A stretch of DNA of 64,000 bases from Coprinellus micaceus (Eukaryota; Basidiomycota; Agaricomycetes; Agaricales; Psathyrellaceae), in assembly GCA_951394405.1 (NCBI GenBank), contig OX596344.1, positions 2,728,001 to 2,792,000 of the forward strand, given 5' to 3'. This document shows positions 10,565 through 21,733 of this stretch, piece by piece (within the stretch, counting starts at the first letter, position 1; each line of letters begins with the position of its first letter). A program made the position numbers and the translations under genes. The notes under the pieces were generated by a model, which was given only the letters and a program-made list of their open reading frames with translations, had not been told where the DNA came from and searched no databases.

Positions 10565-10926
10565 AGGGCGTGTTTGACCGAGGTTCGTTAGTAGGCCTCG
10601 AAAGGCTCCACTCCATCCCCGAGTGTTGATTGGCTCTGACGGCGGCGTAGATACTAGTCGGCGGGTTCAATGCCTTTGTGCGGCCACCGCTATCACCACC
10701 ACCACCACTCAGTTTAACTGGACCTTGACCTTACTTCTCATGTTAATGCGCCAAGCACCCCCTCCCCACTTGAACTTTCTACGAACGTCTCAGAACTTGA
10801 ATACTTCAGGCTAAGGATACAGAGGTCGTGTATGGATACAGAACTATAGTTACAACAAAGCATTGCGGACACACAGAGGAATACATATCGGTACAGAGCA
10901 GCTAATGGAAACCGAGTTCCACGATT
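10565..10926. other. Intergenic, nothing recognised
   Basis: 3' flank of the small membrane protein and 3' flank of the DUF6533 gene. Contains a short ACC-rich run near 10690-10706. No gene or RNA is seen. Confidence 0.4.
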
Positions 10927-12423
10927 CTAAACTTTATTTTCAGCTTGAACGACCTCCTCAGTCACCTCAGGGCGACCTGGAGCGGAAGTGACGTCCACGG
11001 TTTTGTCCTCTCTCGCGAATTGGAGACTCGTCTTCTCTGCGGAGTTCACAGAGCTCTCCAGCTCCTCCTCTGCGAGCTGGTGCATGTGGAGGATGAGGCG
11101 GCATGAGAGGATGGAGTGGAGGAAGCCTTGGGGCCTGTAGTGCGTTCACAAGGTTAGATGGGGAGGTGAGCGCAGTATTTGCCAGTGGGTACGTACGCCA
11201 TGAGCATAAACTTATATTCGAGTGGAGCGACAGAGTCGAAGATGATATTCCCAATCGCAACGCCTACGCAAAAGAAGATGGAGTCAACACCAAGGAACCG
11301 CGGATTCGCTGGTCACGAATACCAGAGGATGAACAGTGCGCACCAGCCATTGTGACGAAGTAGAATATACCGTCCCTCCGGAAAGTGGTGATAAGGCGAG
11401 CCCCCGACGAGCGGTACCTTGAGAACCCGATGACCAGACTGATCACCATGATTGCTGCAAGTCGAATAACGAAAGGTTCGTTTAGGTACTCATTGTGAAT
11501 CGTGGGGTGTGAAAGACTCACCGGCTTCGCTTGCCACGATCATCGCGAACACTGCCGAGAACTTACTCGTATTCGTGTCCGTTGGCATACACGCGACGAG
11601 CTGGGGAAGGGGTGAAGGCATATCTGTTCAGGAACGTCGTCAGCCCGACAATTCCCTCTAAACCTCATGCAAACTGTACGCACATTCCATTGCGACGAGA
11701 AACCGCCCGAGGACGACATATATCGCGACGTGCACGCCCTGAGGCCCTGTATCTCAGCCTGTGGAAGACTCGACGATGCACTAGGGAATGCTCACAAGGA
11801 ACTGAATAACCAACCAAATCCCTAACCTCTTGTCGTGTTGTGAGAGGGCGTACACGCGAATAAACATGATAGCTTCGGCGATGGCGATGGCAGTAATCAT
11901 GAGGATGGAGGATGCGATCGTGTTTGGTGCGCATTTCTAGTGAAGAGAATTGGTTGAGTGAAAGCGCAAGATACTGGGTTACTCTGAGGCCAGGCGTACT
12001 CTATAGTCGAGGCTCGGAGAAAGGGCGACTGATAAACCCCAATTAGTCGGCGGCGTCGGTCGGAGAAGCGTATGGAGACTCACGAGATACCATGAACGGC
12101 CCATACACCCATGGAAGATACCGCGAGAGGATGTAGAGCACCTTGATGGTACTCCACCGCCGTGGCCAGATGAGCCGTACTTCTTCAGATACGGTTTGAA
12201 GGAGGTCAATGGGCTAGCACGTTCGGTGACTGACCTTAGCTTCACGTTTCGATGGTAGGGAAATTGTACTTACAATCAGGACCAGTCCCGCGCAGATCAC
12301 ATACTACAGACGTCTGCTAATCAGCTTTGGCGTACCCCCATTGCCAGAGGAAACGGGGCGACGTACGTTGGCGACCTGACGCCGGTACGCGACCTGGGCG
12401 ATATATCCAATCAGCGCATCCAT
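10927..12423 (-). CDS. DUF6533 family seven-transmembrane protein
   Basis: Multi-exon gene. Exon 1 is 12367-12423 (MDALIGYIAQVAYRRQVAN) with donor gtacgt. A 30-nt mini-exon follows (YVICAGLVLI), then an exon with EEVRLIWPRRWSTIKVLY and LSRYLPWVYGPF, the hallmark of DUF6533. Later exons hold ILMITAIAIAEAIMFIRVYAL, a FRRDGIFYFVTMA loop, VAIGNIIFDSVAPLEYKF and a last exon at 10927-11134 starting GFLHSILSCRLILHMHQLAEE and ending at TAG 10929-10927. The pattern is seven hydrophobic helices with a charged cytosolic tail. The family is common and highly expanded in Agaricomycetes. A GPCR-like role is often supposed but not shown. Boundaries of the middle exons are approximate. Confidence 0.75.
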
Positions 12424-13290
12424 GTGCAAAGGGTGGGGGACCGTAAGGTGATCTGCAAGGTCTGGGAGCTGGGTCTTTTAAACACAAAGCAAGCGAGCCG
12501 AGGGACGGGCTGGAAGGGCCTCTTGGATACGGTATGTCAGGGTATGCCCTAGTATGCCGTATGGAACGCCCATACGCATTGCCCGCTTTCTGATCTCACA
12601 ATCAATCTGCCATGGGAGGTCGAAGGTTCTGTGTGATCATCATACCTAACTTCATAAGACGTCAGCACAAAACCGACTGTGACCCCCTCTCTCGCGACCT
12701 GGGGTAACCTTGGCGAGCGATCGCCCTAAAGAGGGTCGTGGCGTTCATTCTCCCCGTCAGACATGGAGGTCAGACGCCGATGTCTCTGGAATTGAGTGGG
12801 TGGATAGGGCTTAGCGGCGACGAGAGAGGAAGGCCAAGTGACAGTGATCAGCCGCAGAAATCAGGGACCCTGAAGATCATCATTGCCGAATTCCTTCCCT
12901 ATGTTCCAATCAGCTCCAGAGTTATTCCGCTTTGACATACACGGTGCCGCTGCGCCCGAGCGGGAGCTGTAGCTCCAAACCCAAACTTAAATAAGGGAGG
13001 GGTGGGAGTGTAAGGCGGCGGAATGTCGCGCGGAATGGACGCAAGAGGGGAAAGCTGCGCCTTGTTGTGCCTCATGGCTGCGATGTGGTGGGATATCGTT
13101 GATTGAGGAAGCTAGTAGGGGGTTTGATCAACTATCGAAGCGCGTTTATATATCTCACTTAGCCGGAGGAGGACTTCAGCGCTGTGGACCCTAGGTCTCG
13201 AGGTGCGTTCACCCAATTCCGTGTTCCGTGAACGAACAGTGGTCGGCGGAGTAAGCGTGGAGTGTCTCTTGGCCTGTCGAGGGAGCCCAG
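12424..13290. other. Stretch with no supported gene
   Basis: Upstream region of the DUF6533 gene. A small imperfect palindrome lies near 12528-12563 (ATACGGTATG ... TATGCCGTAT). A 65-codon frame at 12738-12935 has no recognisable content. Confidence 0.4.
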
Positions 13291-13298
13291 GGTATAAA

Positions 13299-13624
13299 AG
13301 GACCCCCGAAAACTGGGGGAGAGCCCAGATCCTGGACCGGACCCAAAAGCGGCCGTAGGGCGCGCGACTTAGGTCCTGACCGGACAAAAATTGGCCATTT
13401 TGGTGGTGGACCTAGGTGCCAGACCGGACATCTGAGGGAGAGTTGGTGGGCGCCGGGGGGAAAATGGGGGAATTGAGAGAAAAATCGAATATTTTGGCGG
13501 ACCGGACAGAAATCTGGGTGCTTTCGCCTGGAGGCAGGTGCGGACCGGACACCAACCCCCCATTCTGGACCGGACACCACTTTGGCGTCAGGATCAGAGT
13601 TCCTCCCCAGTTTTCGGGGGTCCT
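13299..13624 (+). mobile_element. 326-bp non-autonomous DNA transposon (MITE-like) with 8-bp TSD
   Basis: Both ends read AGGACCCCCGAAAACTGGGG inwards (20 bp perfect; similarity continues to GATCCTG about 36 bp in). The element is flanked on both sides by GGTATAAA (13291-13298 and 13625-13632), an 8-bp target-site duplication. Inside are six copies of GACCGGAC, all in the same orientation, at 13335, 13378, 13422, 13500, 13543 and 13568. It encodes no transposase; frames across it are incidental. An 8-bp duplication fits hAT-type or KDZ-type DNA transposons, but the ends alone do not decide. Confidence 0.85.
13335..13575 (+). repeat. Six GACCGGAC motifs inside the 326-bp element
   Basis: Starts at 13335, 13378, 13422, 13500, 13543 and 13568. 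Spacings are 43, 44, 78, 43 and 25 bp, so several fall about four helical turns apart. Such subterminal repeats are often transposase-binding sites; that role is inferred. Confidence 0.75.
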
Positions 13625-14020
13625 GGTATAAACTCGTGGTTTGCGTCATCCCACCGAGAGCATAGATCGGCTATGCAGTTGATCTATTCCGGCCGCAATC
13701 TCCGAAAATAGATAAGGAGGCTGGGCTGATATCAGACGATAAGATAAGATAACGGCCCCGTCGAGCTGGGAGCGCTCGCTCATTCCCGAGTCTTGACAGA
13801 CGAGTCCAGGGCGTCTATATTGCACAGTCGGGATGTACGTTCATTGAATTGAGCGTGTCCACGGGTACACAACAGGTCTGAGTGCATCTCCAATCTGACC
13901 TGAGAATACGGAATGCATTAAACGCCGATGCCTAGCACAAGTCCGCACCCCTGCCGCGGAAGAAGAAACAACCTCCAAGCGATCTAGTCAGGGCCCTACT
14001 TTTCCAAGATATTTGGTCGC

Positions 14021-14698
14021 TTACTCCGGCACATCGGAGAGGCACCAAAGCTGGTTTAACGTGTTACTGGCTTTCTGCAATGTGATCTAATATATTGGAA
14101 GAGATTAGAAGCGCCATTCGCGCCGGAGATCAAGGTATCACACCTTAGTTCCCATACCGCCGTTCGTCAAAGTCCGGAAGAGGGGCATTCCACTCTTGTG
14201 GTCGATGCTGATACTAATAGTATTGTTTTTGAGAAGATGAACCGACGGGCTAAATCCAGGTGTAACCCACTGGTAGTATCCGACGAAGCGCCTAACCGTG
14301 TAGATTGAGGACGCCTCACCCCCAGCCAAAGGGTCCCCCTTTAAATTGACCGCATTTCCCTCAGCCCCGTGCTCACTGCTCGGTAGCGTCCTTGTTGCGA
14401 CACACATACCTCAGAGGGAGCAGCAGCACTGCTGATGTGGACGGATTCTCCACTTCCAGCGGTTGTGAAAATTTTGTACTCCTTGCCGTGCTGACGGACG
14501 AACGTGAACTACAAGGAGGCAGTCAGTAATCGCTTTCCGTTCTTCAGGAGTATTGGTAGAGACGAGCCGCACTTGCTGGTTACTGCCACTGTGGCATGCC
14601 CACCCATGGAACTTCTGGTTGGTTTGTGCACCGGGAAGATCGAGGACGCGATCCCCGAACGCAACGTTCTGGATGATCCTGGGATTGGACTTAACCAT
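14021..14698 (-). CDS. Ricin-B-type (beta-trefoil, R-type) lectin, copy A
   Basis: Five exons: 14573-14698, 14410-14508, 14271-14338, 14144-14213, 14021-14086, giving 142 residues with all phases consistent. Exon 1 has I-I-Q-N-V-A-F-G-D-R-V-L-D-L and ends in N-Q-Q. Exon 2 starts FTFVRQHGKEYKIF and has VHISS. The last exon ends with the QxW-type motif N-Q-L-W (LNQLWCLSDVPE). These are the repeated units of a beta-trefoil carbohydrate-binding domain. No signal peptide is present, as in fungal cytoplasmic lectins that act in defence or storage (family knowledge). There is no fused enzymatic domain. Copies B and C share exon number, boundaries and phases. A CATAAATAG box sits about 100 bp upstream. 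Confidence 0.85.
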
Positions 14699-14797
14699 GG
14701 TGAGCTGGCGAGGGGCGGGAGAGAGAGGTGGCTTGCGACGTTGAACAGAACGTAAGTTCTTGTCGGGCTTCCAGGAGGTCAGGTCAGGTCAGGGCGC

Positions 14798-14804
14798 TAT
14801 TTAT
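14798..14804 (-). promoter_or_regulatory. TATA-like box of lectin A
   Basis: Reads CATAAATAG on the minus strand, about 100 bp before the ATG at 14698, followed by GCGCCCTGACCT. The corresponding place before lectin C reads TATAAGTAG then TGCCCTGACCT, so box and downstream motif are conserved. Confidence 0.6.
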
Positions 14805-15943
14805 GCCGGCGCTTGAGGGGCGACGCATGAGGCAAGTTGGACAATGCGTTAGGGGCATTTCCCGGTTGGCTTCCTGACATGTTTCGTACCAAGGTAGTTT
14901 CAAGGGGTTGCTGCGGCTAATGTCGCTCGAGTGCTGCTTGATCGTACCCATCGGACGTCAAAAGCGTGAGGGACTGCCATAGCCGGAAATTTCATTGGAT
15001 GTGCGCTCACAACGGCATAAGTTGAGTTCATGCAGAGTGTTCCAGGAAGTATGTTCAGGATGAAGCAGCATGCTGTCAGGTTAGAGCTCAGACCGTCCCT
15101 GCATGTTCGGTGTTGGGCATATGTGCGTCACATCCGGCCGTCGCAATCTTCCGCAGCTATAGGCTTGGTAGGTGCGGTGGACCTCAGGGGTTGGCACTGT
15201 CGGCGGCCCAGCATAACCAGCGCCAACAGGCAAAGTTCAAACAGAAGGGGTCATCATGGAGCGCTGGAGCAGAGCCGCAAGGGCTACGGAGATCGCAGAG
15301 AAGTTGAGTTTTCAGGAGTAACACTGGCGATCGTTCGAAAGCGGCAGATTGCTGGACGCATGCCAGGCGTTCTGGGCTGCTAGAGGTTGAGCCTTTCAGA
15401 GGCGATCCCTAGATTCCCCATAGATTGAAGTTCGGAGAACACAAAAGTGCTGCTAACGCCCGTCGCTGCGACGAGGGGAGGATGCTGCTGCGCTTGGTAG
15501 ATGGATGGTGACAGTTCGAGTTCAAGGGCAGTCACAGTGGGAGGGTCTAGGCCCTCTGGGCCCATCACCGACAACGTCATAAGCCCCTATTTCGCCTTCG
15601 AAGCCCGGTGCCACCGTGCCAGCCCCTATTCGTGTAGAGAGGCGTTGATCGATCGCCCGCTAACCACGTCGCTACGCATGTCCCGAGCTTCGAGATTCCC
15701 CAGAGCGACCCCATGCGCAAGCGGTGGCTCTTTTGTGGGTTTGGGCCGGACATTTGGTCAATTACCGCAACGTGTTAGCCCTCATACTTGGCCCGTACGA
15801 ACCCTCCACGTACACCACGGGAAGTGATACAGTTCAACCTGAACGCACTGGCCAACGCAAGCTTCACTGATCTACATGATCCGGACTCCGGTTGTGCACG
15901 TTGTTGCCTCATGTCACCCCTCAAATTGAAACCCCTGAGGCGG
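14805..15943. other. Shared intergenic region between lectins A and B
   Basis: The first 150 bp (to about 14950) match the promoter of lectin C (37920-38110 in the other orientation), for example GAAACTACCTTGG and TGTCAGGAAGCCAAC on the minus strand. Further out, 15270-15330 (GAAGTTGAGTTTTCAGGAG) matches the minus strand at about 37490-37560. So a longer block, possibly including remains of a divergent gene, is shared. No intact gene is supported; frames at 15030-15383 and 15501-15827 are not recognised. Confidence 0.45.
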
Positions 15944-15951
15944 ATAAATAT
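15944..15951 (+). promoter_or_regulatory. TATA-like box of lectin B
   Basis: ATAAATAT lies 60-67 bp before the ATG at 16011. The leader just before the start (CTCGCCAG) is shared with lectins A and C. Confidence 0.5.
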
Positions 15952-16010
15952 GGCCGAGCTCCTCAGAGCTCTCCTTCCTCTCCCAAGTCCAACTCATACT
16001 CGCCAGGGTC

Positions 16011-16694
16011 ATGATCAAGACCGATCCTCAGATCATAAAGAATGTTGCGTTCGGGAACCGTGTCGTCGATCTCAACTCGCAGCTGACTGGGTACCCGCGC
16101 CATGGCGGGGGTAATCAACGGGTGCGCCCAGTCGTCTCTGCCACTTGGGGTCCGGGTAAATCGATGGGGAGTCTTGACTGGGTGCTTGTACTTACCTAGT
16201 TCACATTCGTACACGAGGATGGGGAGGAGTACAGAGTGTTCACCATCGCTGAGGGTGGAGACATTGCCCACATCAGCAGCCTGAGTTCAGGTCCCTCCGA
16301 GGTATGTGTGTCGCAATACGACCGTTACCGTTACTGTGGGGGGAACTAAGGGAAGTTGCGGGTAAGGGAGACACCTTGGCTGGGGGCGAGGCGTCCTCAA
16401 TCTATACGGTCAGGCCGTTCATCGGATACTACCAGTGCGCTTTCATCCGTATTTATCTCGCCGGCTCATCGTCTCACACACACCGCTATTTAGCATCAGC
16501 ATCGACCACAACGATGGAACGCCCCTCTTCTGGACTTTGACGAGCGGCGTCTTCGCAACTAAGGTATGCTACATAGCTTGAAATCGGGTGCGACTTGTAT
16601 TTCTCATCTCTTCCCCTACATGCCTTAGATCACGCTACACCGAGCTAATAACAAGTTAAACCAGCTTTGGTGTCTCTCCGACGTGCCGGGGTAG
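16011..16694 (+). CDS. Ricin-B-type (beta-trefoil) lectin, copy B
   Basis: Five exons: 16011-16121, 16200-16301, 16367-16434, 16494-16563, 16629-16694, giving 138 residues with whole-codon sum. Same intron positions and phases as copies A and C. Exon 1 has I-I-K-N-V-A-F-G-N-R-V-V-D-L and is five residues shorter than in A and C in the first loop. N-Q-Q has become N-Q-R at the exon end. The C-terminal N-Q-L-W-C-L motif is intact. No stop codons interrupt the model, so it is probably functional, though the loop deletion could change sugar binding. It is read away from lectin A, 1.3 kb apart. Confidence 0.8.
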
Positions 16695-17221
16695 GCGGAC
16701 AAGTACCTTGGCACCCGCGCTAAGTACTGGTGTAGTGTATTTTCGCGATATTGGCGCATTCGGAACTTGTGCGAATAGTATGTGGGCCACACCTGGGGAG
16801 GTGCAGCTCCCCTGCCTGTGCGTTGGCGATCTGACGGTAGACATATAGAGATCCGCCTGGGTATCAAAGAGCAAGGGCTATCTGCTCTAGGCGCTGGCTC
16901 AGGCGACCTGTCCGAGAGATCACAGACTACTGAGACACTTTCTTTTTACTTGGTCTTGGACGACGGGTAACTACTCGAAGAACGATAGAGCGCGAAGGTT
17001 CATAGCCACATGTACAGTGGCGGATTGGTTGGCCTTGGGGTACGGTGTTGGGTATATACTTCAAAATCCCTTTGAATCCAGTTCCAGCGGCCAGTGGGAG
17101 GGGGCGCCGCACCTTCGACTAATGCGCAATCCAGTCATTATTTCCGGCTCACTTGATTTGTCTTTTTCGACTCACATTGTTCACTCAATACCCTCAACGA
17201 CCACTCGCCAACGGAGACGCC

Positions 17222-17890
17222 ATGGGCTTCTCCGACAGATCATGCGAATACTGCGAATTAATAGCATACCATGTGATGGTAGCCAAACCTGTTCTAACTG
17301 CATCGATCGTGGGGTGGCCTGTGATTTCCCTTGCGGTTCCGACGCCGACAGCGAGGATTCTCATCCTAGACACGAAATGCGATAATCTCGCAGCCTACCT
17401 ACCACTGATTCGGGAAATGTGGGCTCCTACCCCCCACCGAGTGAAGGAGCTGTACTGGGACGAAGGAGCTGGGCGGATGGCACTCGTGAAGAGGTCGTGC
17501 AATAGTCCAACACCCACCATGCGAGAAGTCGCTCTTTACGCCGCACATCAGTTCCAGAAAGGCTCTGAGGCCACGAAGCCTGACGAATATTTTTGGCGTA
17601 AGGTCCACTGCGGCTGGAGGAAGGAACGCGGGGACGTTCAAGAGTTCTGGGAGGATATGGCAAGAGATCGGATAACTCAAAAGAGAGTAATCAGGGCCAT
17701 CTCTGTGATACCTTCCCCTCAATAAGCCTTAAATTACGCAGTCGGGCGAACGATTTACGCCGCGACCAACGACCCAACGTACTCTGGGACGTATTCGGCT
17801 GCCGTTGTCGACATGGAGCTTTTGCCTTCTCCTGAAAATGAATTCGCCCACCTGTTCGATACGAGCCAGAGGCTCTAAGCGTTCACTCCA
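17222..17890 (+). pseudogene. Damaged copy of the Zn2Cys6-like gene
   Basis: Strongly similar to the intact minus-strand gene at 39506-40282. It begins MGFSDRSCEYCE, so the first Cys pair is kept. A one-base deletion after E-L-I (ATA-GC where the intact copy has ATGAGC) then puts the rest of the zinc cluster out of frame. A deletion of about 55-60 bases further on restores the frame at A-R-I-L-I-L. The open frame then runs through YLPLIREMWAPTPHRVKELYW and EYFWRKVHCGW to a TAA at 17723-17725 inside the conserved region, losing about 60 C-terminal residues that are still recognisable to about 17890. A compensated frameshift plus early stop points to a pseudogene, although a 167-codon frame survives. 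Confidence 0.7.
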
Positions 17891-17899
17891 GGTCTACTG

Positions 17900-19705
17900 A
17901 CTTTGGCCATGAAGAGTACCGTACGCTCTGTTCAGTTAAAGCCATCTTTCTTTTGTTATCCATATCTCAGGGAATCACTGGCAACACAATCCACTTTCCT
18001 CTACGGCCCAAAACATACATGCCTAGTTCGCAGACTAGTTAATGTACCTGGGTTCCGCTCCCTCCTAAGCCAAGGGGTGAAAAAGCGCGCATCCCAGAGC
18101 ACGCTACAGTTGGTGAGTGGGCAGCCGAAGCCGTGTTGACAGGATTCGGATTCCGCCGCACATTAAGCGCCCGAGGCTGTGCCATTCGGATTTTATCGGG
18201 CGTCGGCCTGGCGCACCCGAACCAGACTGGGAAGGACCATGGTCTGGAACATCCTACCTTTCGACCTCCTTGCTGCCGACGGTCGTCATCTGCCTTTTCA
18301 CCTCGCCCATCCTGACTCCCTATCGTCCTCAAACGCTAGGAGGGTATTCTCAGGTCTGATCATTGGCCGCCTTCCTCCCCCTGCATTCTCTGAACCCGTC
18401 TCCTCGCAGGACTGTTTGTGGTGAGGGAAATCGACGTGTCACGGCGTCCTCGAGGTGCGTACCTCTTATTCATCTCCCAATTGCGGCTTCTAAGTCCAGT
18501 ATCATCGAAGGTCTTTCCTGTCGGAGTGTCTACTACCACCCCGCCATGGCCACCCACAACCTTCGACACTCGGTGGTGACGTCCGACCACCACCACCGCT
18601 CCATTGCGAACGGGTCTTTCAATCGACTTTCGATTGGCCAGCACCGGCTCTAACCCGCCTTCGGCAGTGTTTTTCTCGCCGAACTGAGGACAGAGACACC
18701 AACGAACCAGACGAGACGCGCCCAGAATCAGGTAAACATATCCTTCCGTCAAATAGTCACACCGCCGCTGAGAAGCCTTGACCTACAGAGCCTCTAGCGG
18801 CGACATGGGCCTACACAATCTCAGCATGGTGCTCGGGCGTGCCCAATTGGAGGGTTGAGGAATGGAACGTGGGTTCGTGGGATGGCGACTAGTGAGCACT
18901 ACGAATTTCTCCTTGCTATTCTCTGCCCTATTCCTCAGAAGGCTGGACGCGACGTTGATTCTACACTGTGGTTCCACCATTAGCCAACCCTCCCCGCGTT
19001 CATTCCCGTATCTCCCGATACTGGGATGTGCGCGGAGAGGGAAGTTGTGGGTGGGATCACAGAGTCGGAAATCTACACTCATCGGGTCTGGCCTCCACAA
19101 GATCTCGGATGAAGCCCACCGAATCACCCGTTCATAATATCTATGATCCGTAGAGTGCTGGGGCGTCACATAGCCCAAGTATGGAACATATTAGCTGTAC
19201 ACAGTGTTGCCACTCCGGATCCCCCTAAAGCGGTATATTCCCTCTCCTGGTTTTTACAACAGCAATACCTTGATCATCGCAGTGCGTACCCCCTGAGGTT
19301 TCGTGGTCTTAGGTCGCATGGAATGTCCGCTCTCTCTCACCCCCGCTCCTATCGTATGCTTGCCCCCTTCGTATGTCGATTATACTGTCTTCGGATATTC
19401 CAAATTGAACGCTCATTGCCGTCCTTCTCCAGTACTGGGCGAGAAGGGACACTGCTTCGCATTCCGCGGACATCGCGACACGAATATCCCGGATGGAGTT
19501 TCTGCGCAGCGAGGGTCTGGAGACAGGGTGGCCCTCGGATAGTTCTTAGTTCGTCCGGCTTCTTCCAAGGACGTCCCTGAATTCCATCGTTTGCTTGGTG
19601 TGCAGAATGACAGATGAGACAGATACCCAATAGTGTGTACATACAAAATCTATGCTACAGTGGTCCGACGAAAAAGTGAAAAGAATGCTAACAGAGTCTC
19701 GCAGA
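17900..19705. other. Repeat tail of the duplicated block, then no supported gene
   Basis: About 17990-18430 is similar to the minus strand of 39060-39400 (shared runs such as GACCTTGG/CGACCTCCTTGCTG and CCCTATCGTC), so it belongs to the duplicated Zn2Cys6 block. From 18430 to 19705 only short frames on both strands are seen; 18783-19178 minus (131 codons) is unrecognised. Confidence 0.45.
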
Positions 19706-21733
19706 TCAAACATACTGTGTCTGCTGTCGTTGTACAAAGATCTTCAACCCACCCTGTAGTGGCGTTGTCGAATGATTCGTGCTCCTCGAAGTTTCGTCAC
19801 TCCATTCCGGTGTCCGCTGCCGCCGAAGGGGTTCAAACTTTGGAGGGGGCGTGGGCGATGTTGCATACCCATACAGCTCAGCATCAGCTCCCCGCGCTTT
19901 CCCCGCCCCTCCCCCGATGCCTTCATACCCAGCCGTCTCGTCCTGCTGGGTGTGATAACTGAACGAGTCGATCGTTTGGACCTGACCTGCTGCGGGAGCC
20001 GCTTGGAACTCGGACAATACGTAGGTCTCTACTGCGGGCTCATTAGACTTCCCCGAGCTACCGGAGCGCTGGAACGCGCCTGGTGGTGGTGGTCGTCCGT
20101 TGGAGTCGTATTCGATGAGTCGTTTCGCTGACATCTCCTTCAGGTGCAGGACAGTACGGCTGGCCAAAATGGAGTGGAGTGCGCGTTGGGGGCTAGGCGG
20201 AGAGGGGGACGATTAGTCACATCCGGAGGAAGCGCAAGACAGGGCTATAAGCGTACATGTTGAACATGTACCGACATGTGGGCTGGGGATCGCGGTTAGT
20301 GAGGGCCACAAAGATGAGACTTTGAATACGTACCAGCACCGTGAACAGGATGACCAGATTGGCCGCCGATGCCACTGCGCCCGCGTGGTCAGTCGACATG
20401 AAACAATATCGGAGGGGATGCACTCACAGACGAGAGCACCGAAGTACATGGAACCATCGCGGTAAAACACCCGCAACAAACCGCTGCTTCGCCTCGACCC
20501 CTTATGCTTTTTGTATCCGATCCATAGAGTATACGCGAAGATGACTGTTTCAGGATGAGCGCCCAGCCAAACGAAGAAGGAACTTATACCACTCACGGAG
20601 CTCGCTGAGCATCACGATGCCGAAGAAGATCGATATCAGGATGTCGTCGTCCTCTATGACGGGGGTACAAGGGATCAGGTTTGGAAGAGGGGAGGCTTCG
20701 TCTGTGACGGGGAAATCGAAGTGGAATGCGACATGAGTTGTAAGCCCTGGCCGACGGGAGGATAGTGTACGTACACTTCATGGGAACGAGGAATACTGCC
20801 AGGAGAATTACAGATCCACCATGGACCAGCTAGATACAATGTCAGGTCGCGTGGTTACTGGTCGCCTGGAGGGTGCTTACCACGAACTGAGTGCCAAGAA
20901 TCCATAGTACCACTTTACTCCGACCCGAGAGTGCAAATACACGCATGTACATGATTGCTAGAGACGGAGTTCCGTGAGCTCGGAGTTCTCCAGATTCCTA
21001 GCTACAACCTACCTTCCGCAAAAGCGATTGAGATGACCAGCCAAACTAGGGGCACAACGTCAACCTGCGTTCAGGGAGACCAGCGGCAGAGGACTCACTT
21101 GATGCGCAGAAGAAGATCGTCTTGCATTGCTATGGTCAGATCCGTCAGTACGAGTCCAACGCGTCTATCGGAGGCGTCCGTCTAACCTTGGGAATCGAAG
21201 CACCGGTAGTGTCTACCAGGAAGGAGGAGTCAGCGAGTGGAGTAGGGATTGAGAGAAGTTTGATACACACGGACGTAGCTCAGGACAATATCTAGGATGT
21301 TGTACCGGTTGAGGAAGAAGAGGACCTTGATGACACTGAGCGGGGCAGGCCACATATGTTCAACCTACGCGATGGAAAACGCCTCTGAGTCGACGAGGTG
21401 GATGTGAAGCCATGTAGGCGCACCTCCAGGGGTAATGTGTGTGCCCAATCAGCGACCTAAATGGCTCGGTCAGGTCTTCTCGCCAATCACTAGTAGGCGA
21501 CCACTCACAATCAGCATAAGCGCCCATGCTAATCACCAATACCTCTCATTAGCCTCCGTCTTCGACCCTGAATGTACGCGGTATGCTCACTCAAAAGATA
21601 CTGCCAGGCACAAGGGACCATCGGTTAGAATACGGATGAACCGGCTACGGAGAGTACTCACGGCCTCGTTCTTGCCGCACTGCGCGATGTCGAAGATGAC
21701 CTCCGGCGTCTGCTCTGCTATGTGGAACGCCAT
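19706..21733 (-). CDS. DUF6533 family seven-transmembrane protein
   Basis: Exon 1 is 21662-21733 (MAFHIAEQTPEVIFDIAQCG, donor gtgagt). The following exons carry VADWAHTLPLE|VEHMWPAPLS and IKVLFFLNRYNILDI, the DUF6533 hallmark, split by a 59-nt intron ending CGTAG. Later exons give PKQCKTIFFCAS, PLVWLVISIAFAE, AIMYMRVFALSGRSKVV, VILLAVFLVPMK, a loop with GLLRVFYRDGSMYFGALV and ANLVILFTVLV. The last exon (from about 20200 to 19706) holds SILASRTVLHLKEMSAKRL and a long Pro/Ser/Gln-rich cytosolic tail of about 140 residues. Same family as 10927-12423 but with a much longer tail. The role is unknown; it is plausibly a receptor-like membrane protein. Confidence 0.75.

Noticed and set aside
21340..21420. 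Apparent 18-nt micro-intron in the DUF6533 gene (V-D-S-E-A-F-S-I-A-stop)
   Set aside because: A normal 59-nt intron (gtgcgcc...cgtag) joins D-W-A-H-T-L-P-L-E to V-E-H-M-W-P and explains the sequence.
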